A stretch of 64,000 nt of DNA, from positions 643,669 through 707,668 of the forward strand of contig HG799463.1 in assembly GCA_000531095.1 (NCBI GenBank), read 5' to 3'. Every line of letters starts with the position of its first letter. Within the stretch, counting starts at the first letter, position 1. The translations under genes and the position numbers were made by a program. This document shows positions 1-8,564 of the stretch, one piece after another. The notes under the pieces are model-generated. The model was not told where the DNA came from. It searched no databases and saw only the letters and a list, made by a program, of their open reading frames with translations. This DNA is from Gemmata massiliana. Lineage in GTDB: Bacteria > Planctomycetota > Planctomycetia > Gemmatales > Gemmataceae.

Positions 1-161
1 CTGCCCCACACATTGGTGAAGACTTTAAACCGCCGGTCCACTCGCACGTCGTAACCGTAACTCGTTACGCCGTAAGAGATGATGCCGGGTCGGTGTTGTT
101 GCGGAGCGAAGGGCACGATCTTCACGTCGCGCTCGATCATCCAATCGGGTAGCACGCCCAT
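1..161 (-). CDS. dcd: dCTP deaminase, N-terminal part (runs off left edge)
   Basis: Reading the minus strand from an ATG at 161 gives 53 residues beginning [12 protein letters not shown] and continuing through [17 protein letters not shown] to FKVFTNVW. The SYGxxSYGYDVR core and the following FKVFTN are characteristic of dCTP deaminase, which deaminates dCTP to dUTP for dTMP synthesis in the cytoplasm. The start has a good GGAGG-type ribosome site just upstream (about 170-176 on the complement). An in-frame GTG four codons earlier is possible but would overlap that site. The catalytic and C-terminal parts lie outside the window, so completeness cannot be judged. The neighbouring hydrolase at 337 is divergent. 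Confidence 0.85.
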   Translation of the reverse strand, partial: MGVLPDWMIERDVKIVPFAPQQHRPGIISYGVTSYGYDVRVDRRFKVFTNVWG

Positions 162-336
162 CCCTTCCTCCACAACGGGTCCATTCGATTATCGGCTACT
201 TTCGCGGTCGAGATACAAGCAAACGCGCAAGAACCGCGCACTGGAGCCGATCCAGTCAAAACTGCGGTAGCGGTGTCGATGGCCGAGCCGATACAACAGA
301 CACGCACACACACGACCGTCGACAGCGAGGACCGCG

Positions 337-1230
337 ATGACGTCCACCCTGTTCGCGATTGCTTTAATCACGTCCGCACCCGTTCCTATTCCAGAGCCGT
401 CTACCGAACTCTGGCAGGTCGCGCCCGGAACGAGCGCGAAGGTGTGGACCGTGACCGACAAACCGAGCGAGAAAAAACGGGCGCTGGTGCTGATCCCCGG
501 GTTGCATGTTCACCCGCTGCGCCCGGCCAAAGCGACCAAGCCGGAACTTCGAGACTGGCAGCAACCCAAAAGCGAACTCGTGAAGGCGCTGGCGAAAGAC
601 TTCGACGTCTTCGCCTTCGGCTACTCTCAAACGATCAGCGCGGACGAAGTGGCTCAAGGCCCTGGGCTGCGCGACACGGTCGCGAACCTGCGCAAGTCCG
701 GGTACACCGAAATCGTTCTGGTCGGGCACTCGGCTGGTGGCGTCATCGGGCGTCAATTCGTCGAACAGAACCCCGACGCGGGCGTGACGCGACTGATCGC
801 GATCGCCGCACCGTTCGCGGGCGCGGAGGCCGCCACCTTAAATGTCGGCTACCCGAAGGTTCAGGCGCCGTTCGTGAAGTCGCTCGCGCCCGAAGCGCGG
901 AAAGAAGCCATGCGGGGGAACAAGTTCGCCCTCAACGCGGACACCGAGTTCGCGTGCGTGGTGTGTCGACTCAAGCGCGGGGACACGGACGGCGTGGTAC
1001 TCGTGCGCAGCCAGTGGCCCGAAGACCTTCAGCAGCTCGGCATCCCGGCCGTGATCGCGCCGGTCAGCCATTTCGACGCAATGGACAACGCCACGACCGC
1101 GAAAACGATTCTTGAACTCGCGAAGGGGAAGCTGACCCGCTGGTCAACAGAGGAAGTGGATACCGCACGCAAGATCCTGTTCGCTGAGCAGCCAGCCCGC
1201 TCGAACTTCCTCCGGCGCCAGGCAAAATAA
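337..1230 (+). CDS. alpha/beta hydrolase, probably exported
   Basis: A 297-residue protein with a short hydrophobic N-terminus (MTSTLFAIALITSAP) that may be a signal peptide. A hydrolase core follows: ALVLIPGLHVHP (strand and oxyanion region), then the nucleophile elbow GHSAGG at about residue 132, and a late SHFDAM segment that could supply the catalytic histidine. This is the pattern of lipase/PGAP1-like alpha/beta hydrolases. The substrate cannot be read from sequence. The start is supported by GAGG about 8 bases upstream. The gene stands alone, divergent from dcd and convergent with the kinase at 1335. Confidence 0.75.
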   Translation: MTSTLFAIALITSAPVPIPEPSTELWQVAPGTSAKVWTVTDKPSEKKRALVLIPGLHVHPLRPAKATKPELRDWQQPKSELVKALAKDFDVFAFGYSQTISADEVAQGPGLRDTVANLRKSGYTEIVLVGHSAGGVIGRQFVEQNPDAGVTRLIAIAAPFAGAEAATLNVGYPKVQAPFVKSLAPEARKEAMRGNKFALNADTEFACVVCRLKRGDTDGVVLVRSQWPEDLQQLGIPAVIAPVSHFDAMDNATTAKTILELAKGKLTRWSTEEVDTARKILFAEQPARSNFLRRQAK

Positions 1231-1334
1231 CAAGAGAACTCGCCCGGAAAATCCGGTGAAACACGAAAGCCTCTAGAGCGCTTGTAAGCGCAACGTTTAC
1301 AGCGAGAGAGCCGAACGCAAACGATTACTGCTGC

Positions 1335-4300
1335 TTAATCACAACGAACGGCGCGTGGGGGCGGAGCGACGGACGGGTACTTGGCCCGCTCGGTTCGCCA
1401 CCTGGCGAGTTCGGCGGGTTGGTTCGTCGCGGTGCACAGTTCGATTAGTCGGTCTACCGCATCCGGCAGAAGGGCCTTTTGGGAACCGGGGATTTTATCG
1501 GCCCGCGCGCGAAGCCCCTCGTACCCCCCGGCGAGAAGCGGGGCCGCCTTGTCGAACTGCTTCCGCCCCACTGCGACCGCGCCGAGCAGGGACTTGGTTT
1601 GAAACGTCCGCCAGTCGTCCGGTAACTTCTTTTCGCGGATCGTCAGGCACTCGCGCAGAACTGTCTCGGCCTCCGGGAACTTGCGCGCGACGAGAAGGGC
1701 CTCGCCCAACCCGGCGAGCGTCCGCGCCAGGTTCGGGTCGTCGGGCTTCAGGAGAGGGCGCGTGGCCGCGAGCAGGTCGCGGTACGTCGCGGCCGCGCGA
1801 TCGAGTTGGTTGTCCTTCAGGTACGCGGCCCCCAAGTACTGTGTCACCGTTTGCGTGTCCGGGGCGACCGCCCCGAACCTCTTCTGGAACGCGGTGGCGA
1901 CCTGTTCGTGGAGGCGCACCGCGTCTCCCGTGCGCCCCACCGAGCCGTATGCAAGTGCCAGGTTCGCCATTGTGACCAACAGGTCGCGGTGATCCGGATC
2001 GAGCTTGGCCTTTTGAACGACCAGTAGTTGTTCGAGTAGCGGGATCGCGTCGACCGCGCGCCCCGCCGTGTCGTATGCGGACGCGAGCTGTGCGGTCGTC
2101 CGCTGCACCCCGGTGTCGTCCTCGGGGCCGACTTTTTTCCGCGCGGCGAGGGTCCGTTCGAGTACCGGGATCGCTTCGTCTAGTTTGCCGGCGACCCGGA
2201 GGGCCACGCCGAGGTCGTGGGTCGCGGTGAGTGTCGTTCTGTGCATCGGCCCGAGTTTCGTGGTCGCGAGGTCCACCAACTCGCGGAGCAGCGCGAGTGC
2301 GTCCGCGGGCCGGTTCAGGTAGCTGTAGGTCATGGCCAGGTCCTGCGTAGCCGTGAGCACGGCCCCGGTGTTCGGTTCCTTGGCGCTTTTCGCGCGCTTT
2401 AGCGCCTCCTCGCTCACGGGCAGCGCGTCGGGCGCTCGGCCGAACTGGTAGCAGGTCTGGGCCAGTTTGCTCATCGCGTCGAGCGTCCGGTGGTGGGTCG
2501 GGCCGAACTTGTCCTCGATCCGGGTCAGCGTTTCGCGCTGCATGTCAATGCCTTTGGCCGTGTTTCCGGACTCGGCGTAAGCCCGGCCCAGGAAGTTCAC
2601 GGCCAGGAGCGTATCGGGGTGGTCGAAGCCCTTGTTCGTCCTCATGAGGGTCACGGCCTCTTCGTGCAGCGTCACCGCGTCGCCCGTCCGACCCACCGCC
2701 TGGTACAGCATCGCCAGGTTCGTGACCGAGTTGATGAACTCGACGTGGTCCGGAGCCCACGCCTTCCGCATCCCGGCCAGTGCCTGTTCCGCGAGCGGGA
2801 TCGCGTCGCCCAACCGATTGGCGCTCCAGTACCGGCCGGCGAGTTGGGTCATCGTCATCAGGGTGTCGGGGTGCTCCGGCCCGAGCACCGACCGGCGCCG
2901 CGCGAGCAAATCCTCGCTCACCCGAACGGCCTCGTCGATCCGGTCCGATTGCCCCAGCGCGAACGCCAGTCGGTGCATCACGTCGAGCGCGGCGGGGGCG
3001 TTCGGCCCGAGCTCCTTCTGGTAGTCGGCCAGGGCCTTTTCCTGTATCGCGGCCGCGCGGTCCGGCAACCCGAGTCCGAAGAACGTTTGGCCCAGCGCGT
3101 CCCGGAGCCGGGCGCGCGCGAGGGCGGCCATGTCTTTGTCCCGGTCAAGTTGTGACGCGGCCCGCTCGAGGAGGTCGACGACCTTGAGCTGGCGCCCGTC
3201 CTCGGCCGGGTCCGGCTTGCGGAACGCATTCACGAGATAGTCGGAAGTAGCGGTCGCTTGCTTTTGGGCCGTTTCCGCCTTCGCTTGCGCGTGTTTTGAA
3301 TCGGCGAGCGCCCGTTCGGTTTCTTTCTGTGACCGCTCGGCCTCTTCCCGCGATTGTTCGGCCTGCGCGAGCCGCTCTCGGGCCAGGCCCTCGGCCCCCA
3401 GCGCGCGCCGCAACCCCCAGGAGGTGCCGACGATGCCGCACACGAGCGCGAGAAAAACCAGCGCGCCCGCGGCGACGGGGCCGCGGTTCCGGCGCGCGAA
3501 CTTCCGCGCCTTGTACCACCGGGTCGGCGGGCGCGCCTCGACCGGTTCGTCGGCCAGGTACCGCTCGACGTCGCGCGCCAGGCCCCCGACACTGTCGTAG
3601 CGCCGGTCGCGGTCCTTCTCCAGCGCCCGCATCACCACCCAGTCGAGTTCCCCGCGCAGCGCCTGCACCAGTTCGGCCGGGCCGGTGCTGCGGTTGGCCG
3701 CGATGAGCGGGCGGGCGTCGGCCGTGCTCAGCTTCGTGCTCGGGCGCGGCGGCTCGACCTCCCGAACCATTCTCAGCGCTTCCAGGATCGTCGCCCGCTT
3801 GAGCTGCTGGGCGTCGATCGGGAGCAACCCGATCAGCAACTCGTAGAGCACCACCCCGAGCGCGTACACGTCGGTCCGCGTGTCGACGTCGACCGCGAGC
3901 GGGTCGGCCTGTTCGGGGGACATGTACGCGGGCGTGCCCACGACGGCGCCGAAATCCCGGATGCTCTGGTCCGTCAGCTTCAGCTCGGTCGCCTTGGCCA
4001 CGCCGAAGTCGATGACCTTCGGGGTCGGGCGCCCATCAACCTCGGTAACGAGGATGTTGCCCGGCTTCAGGTCGCGGTGGATGATCCCCTTCTGGTGCGC
4101 GTGCTGCACGGCCCGGCACACCGAGACGAACAGTTCGAGGCGGGCGCCCACCGGGAGCCGGTGCCGGTCGCAGTACGCGGTGACCGGCACCCCGCGCACC
4201 AGTTCCATGACGAAGAACGGCTGCCCCGCGCTCGTGGTGCCCCCATCGTACACGCGGGCGATGTTCGGGTGGTCCATCAGGGCCAGCGCCTGGCGCTCGG

Positions 4301-4769
4301 CGTCGAACCGGGCCAGCACGTCCTTCGAGTCCGCTCCGACCTTGATGAGTTTGAGCGCGACTTGCCGCTTAACGGGATCGGTCTGGTCGGCGAGGTAAAC
4401 GGTCCCCATCCCGCCCGTGCCGATGACCTCGACGAGCGCGTACCGGTCGGCGACGACGGTCCCGATGCGCTCACTCATTTGGGGGACCGGTGCGGGGGCC
4501 GCGGAGATCAATGTGTCCTCGGCCGAAACCGCGGGCACGTGCCGCGAGTGCGCGCCGGTCGGAGACACGACCGTCGCGGACGGGTTCGAGGGTGGAAGAA
4601 GGGTTCCGTCGGTGTCGATGGCACTCCCGGATTCGTCCGGCGCGCGGAGCAGGGCCTCGACGCGCGCCCGGAGTTCCGTGTCGCCCGCGCACGCCTCGTC
4701 GAGGTACGCGGCCCGGGCCTCGGGATCGGGCCGTTCCGACGCCGAAAGGAAGATCTGCCGCTCGGTCAT
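1335..4769 (-). CDS. Membrane Ser/Thr protein kinase with TPR C-terminus
   Basis: A 1144-residue PknB-like kinase. The N-terminal ~45 residues (MTERQIFLSASERPDPEARAAYL...) are the short helical module common on planctomycete kinases. The kinase domain spans about 109-400, with a glycine loop GTGGMGTVYLA, invariant Lys140, HRDLKPGN (Asp233), DFG (Asp254) and GTPAYMSPEQ, so it looks catalytically intact. One transmembrane helix lies at about 431-453, followed by a Glu/Lys/Ala-rich coiled coil (460-510). About a dozen tetratricopeptide repeats (540-1110) then carry the recurring A..Y...GR..DA..L pattern. With one helix, the kinase is cytoplasmic and the TPRs probably lie on the other side of the membrane as a sensor or scaffold. 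It is monocistronic; the hydrolase gene converges on its 3' end. Confidence 0.93.
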   Translation of the reverse strand: MTERQIFLSASERPDPEARAAYLDEACAGDTELRARVEALLRAPDESGSAIDTDGTLLPPSNPSATVVSPTGAHSRHVPAVSAEDTLISAAPAPVPQMSERIGTVVADRYALVEVIGTGGMGTVYLADQTDPVKRQVALKLIKVGADSKDVLARFDAERQALALMDHPNIARVYDGGTTSAGQPFFVMELVRGVPVTAYCDRHRLPVGARLELFVSVCRAVQHAHQKGIIHRDLKPGNILVTEVDGRPTPKVIDFGVAKATELKLTDQSIRDFGAVVGTPAYMSPEQADPLAVDVDTRTDVYALGVVLYELLIGLLPIDAQQLKRATILEALRMVREVEPPRPSTKLSTADARPLIAANRSTGPAELVQALRGELDWVVMRALEKDRDRRYDSVGGLARDVERYLADEPVEARPPTRWYKARKFARRNRGPVAAGALVFLALVCGIVGTSWGLRRALGAEGLARERLAQAEQSREEAERSQKETERALADSKHAQAKAETAQKQATATSDYLVNAFRKPDPAEDGRQLKVVDLLERAASQLDRDKDMAALARARLRDALGQTFFGLGLPDRAAAIQEKALADYQKELGPNAPAALDVMHRLAFALGQSDRIDEAVRVSEDLLARRRSVLGPEHPDTLMTMTQLAGRYWSANRLGDAIPLAEQALAGMRKAWAPDHVEFINSVTNLAMLYQAVGRTGDAVTLHEEAVTLMRTNKGFDHPDTLLAVNFLGRAYAESGNTAKGIDMQRETLTRIEDKFGPTHHRTLDAMSKLAQTCYQFGRAPDALPVSEEALKRAKSAKEPNTGAVLTATQDLAMTYSYLNRPADALALLRELVDLATTKLGPMHRTTLTATHDLGVALRVAGKLDEAIPVLERTLAARKKVGPEDDTGVQRTTAQLASAYDTAGRAVDAIPLLEQLLVVQKAKLDPDHRDLLVTMANLALAYGSVGRTGDAVRLHEQVATAFQKRFGAVAPDTQTVTQYLGAAYLKDNQLDRAAATYRDLLAATRPLLKPDDPNLARTLAGLGEALLVARKFPEAETVLRECLTIREKKLPDDWRTFQTKSLLGAVAVGRKQFDKAAPLLAGGYEGLRARADKIPGSQKALLPDAVDRLIELCTATNQPAELARWRTERAKYPSVAPPPRAVRCD

Positions 4770-5144
4770 TTGAGGGTTCCACCGGAATATCGCCCGAGAG
4801 TCCGTCCGGAAGAAGGATATCCGGGTAGGCGTGTCCCATCAACGAACCGGGCCTTTGATAAACCCGGAGTGCATGATTCGTTTCGCGAATTTAAATAGGC
4901 AGAGATGGATAGGTTGGCGGTCTCGCGCTGGCGTTGTGCCCGGCTTCGTGCCCTAATCCAGAGTGACAAAGCCACCAGAATCGTCGCTCGTCACGTTGGC
5001 TCATTCCGGGGGCAGAACCACGTTGGTCCCGATCGGGTGAGACAGCTCGAGCGCCCCTTCGCCACGGCTGCGCTCGCCCGCGAGTAGATCACGTACCCGA
5101 GGAGCTGGCCGCCGAGCTCGTGCCGAAAGTTGGAAGCCACGGAC

Positions 5145-5197
5145 CGCTTGTCACCTGTTGCGGGCCGAACACATCGGCCCGCAACAGGTGACAAGCG
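5145..5197. repeat. Perfect 24-bp inverted repeat with 5-nt loop
   Basis: Positions 5145-5168 are exactly complementary to 5174-5197, separated by ACACA. The stem begins CGCTTGTCACC and ends GGGCCGA at the loop. No T-run follows on either strand, so it is not a plain intrinsic terminator. It lies between the kinase promoter side and the 3' end of the chemoreceptor gene. Confidence 0.85.
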
Positions 5198-5297
5198 TAA
5201 CGAACGGACCCGATCGTTACGCCCGTGTGATGCGCGAGCACGGGCGCTCTGCTGCGCGGGTCCGCGCCAAGCCGTGGGGGAGCGGCAGCCAAAAGAC

Positions 5298-5324
5298 GCG
5301 ACCCGCGGATGATCCGCGGGTCGC
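5298..5324 (-). terminator. Probable terminator of the chemoreceptor gene
   Basis: Positions 5298-5309 pair with 5313-5324 (GCGACCCGCGGA stem, very short loop). On the minus strand the stem is followed within a few bases by TTTT. It lies about 60 bp past the stop of the chemoreceptor gene, the right place for its terminator. Confidence 0.55.
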
Positions 5325-5384
5325 CGTATTTCGCGGTCCCGTTGCGCTCGTATTGGGTGACTGCTCGATTCGCTCGCCCCGCGT

Positions 5385-7400
5385 TTAGAACTCGGTAAAG
5401 CCGCCGTCACCGCCGAGCTGATCGAGTTCGTGCTTGCGCCCGTTACCGTTGGAGTGCCCGCTCTTCAGCGCCTTGGCCACCGCGGGCCGGGGCTTGGGCG
5501 CCGGGGCCTTGCTCCGGTGCGCGGGGCGCGGGACGGAGCGCCCGCTCTCACTGAGCTTGAACCGGGCGACGAGGTCGCGGAGCTGGCCCGCCTGGTCCGT
5601 TAGCGTTTGGGCCGTCGCCGACATCTCTTCAGTCTGCGAGGCGTTCTTCTGGGTCACGGAGTCCATCTGGGTCACGGCCTTGTTGACCTGCTCGATGCCC
5701 GTGGACTGCTCCTTGCCGGCCGCCGCGATCTCCGTGATGAGGTCGGTGACCCGCTTCACGCTCGTCACGATCTCGCCCAGCGTCGAGCCGGACTGGTTCA
5801 CGAGTTCGGTGCCCGCTTCCACCTTCTTGACCGAGTCCTCGATCAGCGACTTGATCTCTTTCGCGGCCGTGGCCGAACGTTGGGCCAGGTTGCGCACTTC
5901 GGACGCGACGACGGCGAACCCGCGACCCTGTTCGCCGGCGCGGGCGGCTTCCACGGCGGCGTTGAGTGCGAGCAGGTTGGTCTGGAACGCGATCTCATCA
6001 ATGGTCGTGATGATGTCCGCGATCTTCTTCGACGACTGATTGATCTCGCTCATCGCCTCGACCGCGTTGCCCACCACTTTACCGCCACGCTCGGCCACGT
6101 CCTTGGAGGTACTGGCGAGCTGTCGGGCTTGCTGGGCGCTGTCGGAGTTCTGGCGCACGGTGGCGGTGATCTCTTCGAGCGTGCTGGCGGTTTCTTCGAG
6201 GCTCGAGGCCTGTTCCTGGGCGCCGGTCGAGATCTCGTCGCTGGCCGCGGACAGTTGGCCCGAGGCGTCGGCGAGCTGCTCGGACACCTCGCGCACGCCT
6301 TCGAGGGCCGTTCGCATCGAGGTGACCGCTTTGTTGAGCGACGACGCCATTTGGCCCACTTCGTCGGTGCCCAGGTTCGGAACCTCCTGGGTGAAGTCCC
6401 CGGCGGCCAGTGCGTTGACCGAAACCGTGACGGCCGCGATCTTGCGCTGGAGCTCGGTCGCGCGGGCCAGTTCCTGTTCGGCCCGGGCGCGCGTGTCGGC
6501 GGCCTCGCGCTCGGCCCGCTCGCGCGTGTCGGCGGCCTCGCGCTCGGCCCGCTGGCGGTCCTTTTCGATCTGGTCCTTCTCCGCTTCTTTGGCCGCCACG
6601 AGCGCACCGATCGCGGTGTTCAGTGCCACCGCCATGCGCCCGACTTCGTCCTGGGAGTTCACTTCGGCCCGCTTGGTAAGATCCCCCTTGGCCACGCCCT
6701 CGAGGACGGTTACGGTTTGTCCGAGCGGCCCGGTGACCGACGCCGCAATGGTCAGCCCGAGCCCGATGGCGGCAGCGACGCACGCGGCGATGGTCGCGAA
6801 CAGGGTGAACCGTGCGGACGCATACGTGCTGTTGGCCTGCTTGTCCTCGTCCCTGGCGATTTCCGCCTGGTACGCGAAGACGTCCGCGAGGAGGCTGTTC
6901 AACCGGTTGGCCGTTTTCAGCTCGCGGATGGTCGCGTCCTCGGCCTTTTCGAGGTCGCGCCGGCCCAGGTGGGCCATGATCTCCTCGTAGTCGCGTTTCC
7001 ACTCGGCGAGCGCGCTCGCGGTCTCCCGCCAGAGGGCCGCTTCCTTTTCGACCATCGGGGTGGCAGTGTAGGCCTTGGTGCCCTCGTCGATCATCTTCCA
7101 CCCGTTGTCCATGTTTTCCCGCGTCGTCCGGACGAGTCCCTCGTCGTTCCGCTTCATGGCGACAATCATTGTCCGTTCGCCCCGTTGCACACGGAGCGCG
7201 CCGGCCCGGACGTTGTCCAGTGCGAGGGCCGAGGGTACGAGGTTGGTGCCGGCGTTCACCTGGAACACCCGGAGCTCGCCGAGCGCGCCCAGGGCCGTGT
7301 ACCCGAGGAACGCGCACCCGCAGGCGACGAGGAGGAACCCGGCGATCAACCGCGGGCCGATGCGGACTTTCAAGAACAAGGCGAGAAGGGACTGGGGCAT
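5385..7400 (-). CDS. Methyl-accepting chemotaxis protein
   Basis: A 671-residue chemoreceptor. TM1 lies at about 15-37 and is followed by a four-helix-bundle-type sensor (about 40-195). TM2 at about 200-222 leads to a HAMP domain. A charged coiled coil then contains a tandem AEREAADTR repeat, encoded by a near-exact 30-bp DNA duplication around 6480-6550. A second HAMP-like segment ([12 protein letters not shown]) precedes the signalling domain, whose tip reads [23 protein letters not shown], the invariant CheW/CheA-binding hairpin. The C-terminus ends GGFTEF and has no NWETF-type pentapeptide. It lies 65 bp downstream of cheW on the same strand, so the two are probably co-transcribed. No cheA, cheR or cheB is present in the window. 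Confidence 0.93.
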   Translation of the reverse strand: MPQSLLALFLKVRIGPRLIAGFLLVACGCAFLGYTALGALGELRVFQVNAGTNLVPSALALDNVRAGALRVQRGERTMIVAMKRNDEGLVRTTRENMDNGWKMIDEGTKAYTATPMVEKEAALWRETASALAEWKRDYEEIMAHLGRRDLEKAEDATIRELKTANRLNSLLADVFAYQAEIARDEDKQANSTYASARFTLFATIAACVAAAIGLGLTIAASVTGPLGQTVTVLEGVAKGDLTKRAEVNSQDEVGRMAVALNTAIGALVAAKEAEKDQIEKDRQRAEREAADTRERAEREAADTRARAEQELARATELQRKIAAVTVSVNALAAGDFTQEVPNLGTDEVGQMASSLNKAVTSMRTALEGVREVSEQLADASGQLSAASDEISTGAQEQASSLEETASTLEEITATVRQNSDSAQQARQLASTSKDVAERGGKVVGNAVEAMSEINQSSKKIADIITTIDEIAFQTNLLALNAAVEAARAGEQGRGFAVVASEVRNLAQRSATAAKEIKSLIEDSVKKVEAGTELVNQSGSTLGEIVTSVKRVTDLITEIAAAGKEQSTGIEQVNKAVTQMDSVTQKNASQTEEMSATAQTLTDQAGQLRDLVARFKLSESGRSVPRPAHRSKAPAPKPRPAVAKALKSGHSNGNGRKHELDQLGGDGGFTEF

Positions 7401-7465
7401 GACAGCACGTCCTAATTACCTGAGTGGGTTAGGTTGCGGCCGCTGGCCGCAGGTTGGGTGCGCAA

Positions 7466-7951
7466 TTAAGCGGAGAGTGAGGGCTCGGCGGCGTTGCCGA
7501 TCAGTTTGTCGATGTTGAGTAGTGAGACGAGGCGCTCGCCGGTGCGCGCGATCCCGGTGAGGAACGAGGTATCGACGCCCGCGCCCAGGTCCGGGGCCGG
7601 GAGCTTCTCGTCGGACTCCACGTTGAGCACGTCGGACACGGCGTCCACGACCAGGCCCACGATCTTGGTGCCCACGGTCACGACGATGATGACCGTGAAC
7701 ACGGTGTACTCGGCCTCGCGCATGCCCAGGCGGATGCGCAGGTCGATGACCGGGACCACGCTCCCGCGCAGGTTCATCACGCCCTTCATCTCGGGCGGCG
7801 TGTTGGGCAGCGGGGTGATGCGCGAGTACCCCTTGATTTCTTGCACGCGCAGGATCTCGACCCCGTATTCCTCTTCACCCAACCGGAACGCCAGGAACTG
7901 GCTCCCGTGGGTTACGAGTTCGGCCGCCTCGTTCGTATCGAGTGAACTCAC
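7466..7951 (-). CDS. cheW: Chemotaxis coupling protein CheW
   Basis: A 161-residue single-domain CheW. FLAFRLGEEEYGVEILRVQEI at the start, then NTPPEMKGVMNLRGSVVPVIDLR and later VDAVSDVL, are the hallmark segments of the CheW beta-barrel. It bridges chemoreceptors to the CheA kinase. The start is a GTG at 7951, chosen because GGGAG sits at proper spacing just upstream. The chemoreceptor follows in the same direction, so the pair probably forms one transcription unit feeding a CheA encoded elsewhere. Confidence 0.93.
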   Translation of the reverse strand: MSSLDTNEAAELVTHGSQFLAFRLGEEEYGVEILRVQEIKGYSRITPLPNTPPEMKGVMNLRGSVVPVIDLRIRLGMREAEYTVFTVIIVVTVGTKIVGLVVDAVSDVLNVESDEKLPAPDLGAGVDTSFLTGIARTGERLVSLLNIDKLIGNAAEPSLSA

Positions 7952-8564
7952 AGCTCATCTCCCTCGTGAATGTGCCAGGACGCGCGCGCCGGTTCCGGGC
8001 CGCCGAGCGACCGGTCCCAACGTGGTGTGCTCCTTTTGCCTCGGCTATCTGCCCGACGGTAACAGGGCGACAATTGAGTATCGTGACTCAAGCGAGTGCT
8101 TTGCCCGACAACCCTAGCACGCGGTAGAGGGGAGCGCATTTCTGGCAATAATTGATTGGCTCATGAGGCGGTAGAGGTGGAGGCTGGTCGCAACTCGTTG
8201 CCCGACAGCATCCTCTGCTAAACCTCCACCTCTACCGCCTCATGAGCCAATTGATTTAATCGGGTAACAATTGACCAGAATTTGAACACGTCGCGCCCGG
8301 GCACCGGTCCGCGTCGCATGTCTTGAGAACCCGGTAACCCTGCTCCGACGCGCGGGTTAAGTTGTGGACGGGCGCAAAAAGTAAGGGGCGCGCAGAATTC
8401 GCCCCGGTTACGCGGGGCGAGCACTGCGGGTTCCCGCGTAACGCGATCCGGTCGTGGAAGCGCTGACCGCGTGTGGCTTTATCCCAGTGATCCAGAAAAA
8501 ACGAGTCGCACCGCCGTTCGCTGTAAAACGTTTCTGACGCAGACACTCTCCTGGGGATCGCACC
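7952..8564. other. Intergenic region, 613 bp, large hairpin
   Basis: Separates divergent cheW and the SulP fusion gene. It should contain both promoters, and I could not pick reliable -35/-10 boxes. It carries the 29-bp inverted repeat at 8155-8251. A GCGGTAGAGG word at 8121-8130 recurs inside that repeat and again at about 10911. Confidence 0.6.
8155..8251. repeat. 29-bp perfect inverted repeat, 39-nt loop
   Basis: Positions 8155-8183 (starting ATTGGCTCATGAGGCGG) are the exact complement of 8223-8251. The 39-nt interior has no obvious further pairing. With arms this exact it is a recent or maintained palindrome, either a miniature mobile repeat or a long regulatory hairpin in the cheW/SulP intergenic region. 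Confidence 0.85.

Larger units (their letters stand above)
4770..5384. other. Intergenic region, 615 bp, two hairpins
   Basis: No convincing gene; the short open frames here have no recognisable motif. The stretch holds the kinase promoter region (towards 4770) and two strong palindromes, at 5145-5197 and 5298-5324, listed separately. Confidence 0.6.

Noticed and set aside
273..1115. Long open frame on the plus strand in another frame of the hydrolase
   Set aside because: Arg-rich shadow frame typical of high-GC coding DNA; the 337-1230 frame has the GHSAGG motif.
3354..4898. 514-codon open frame antisense to the kinase
   Set aside because: The antisense of the kinase region; no motif, and the kinase frame is clear.
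5607..7415. 602-codon open frame antisense to the chemoreceptor
   Set aside because: Low-complexity shadow; the chemoreceptor frame has full domain structure.
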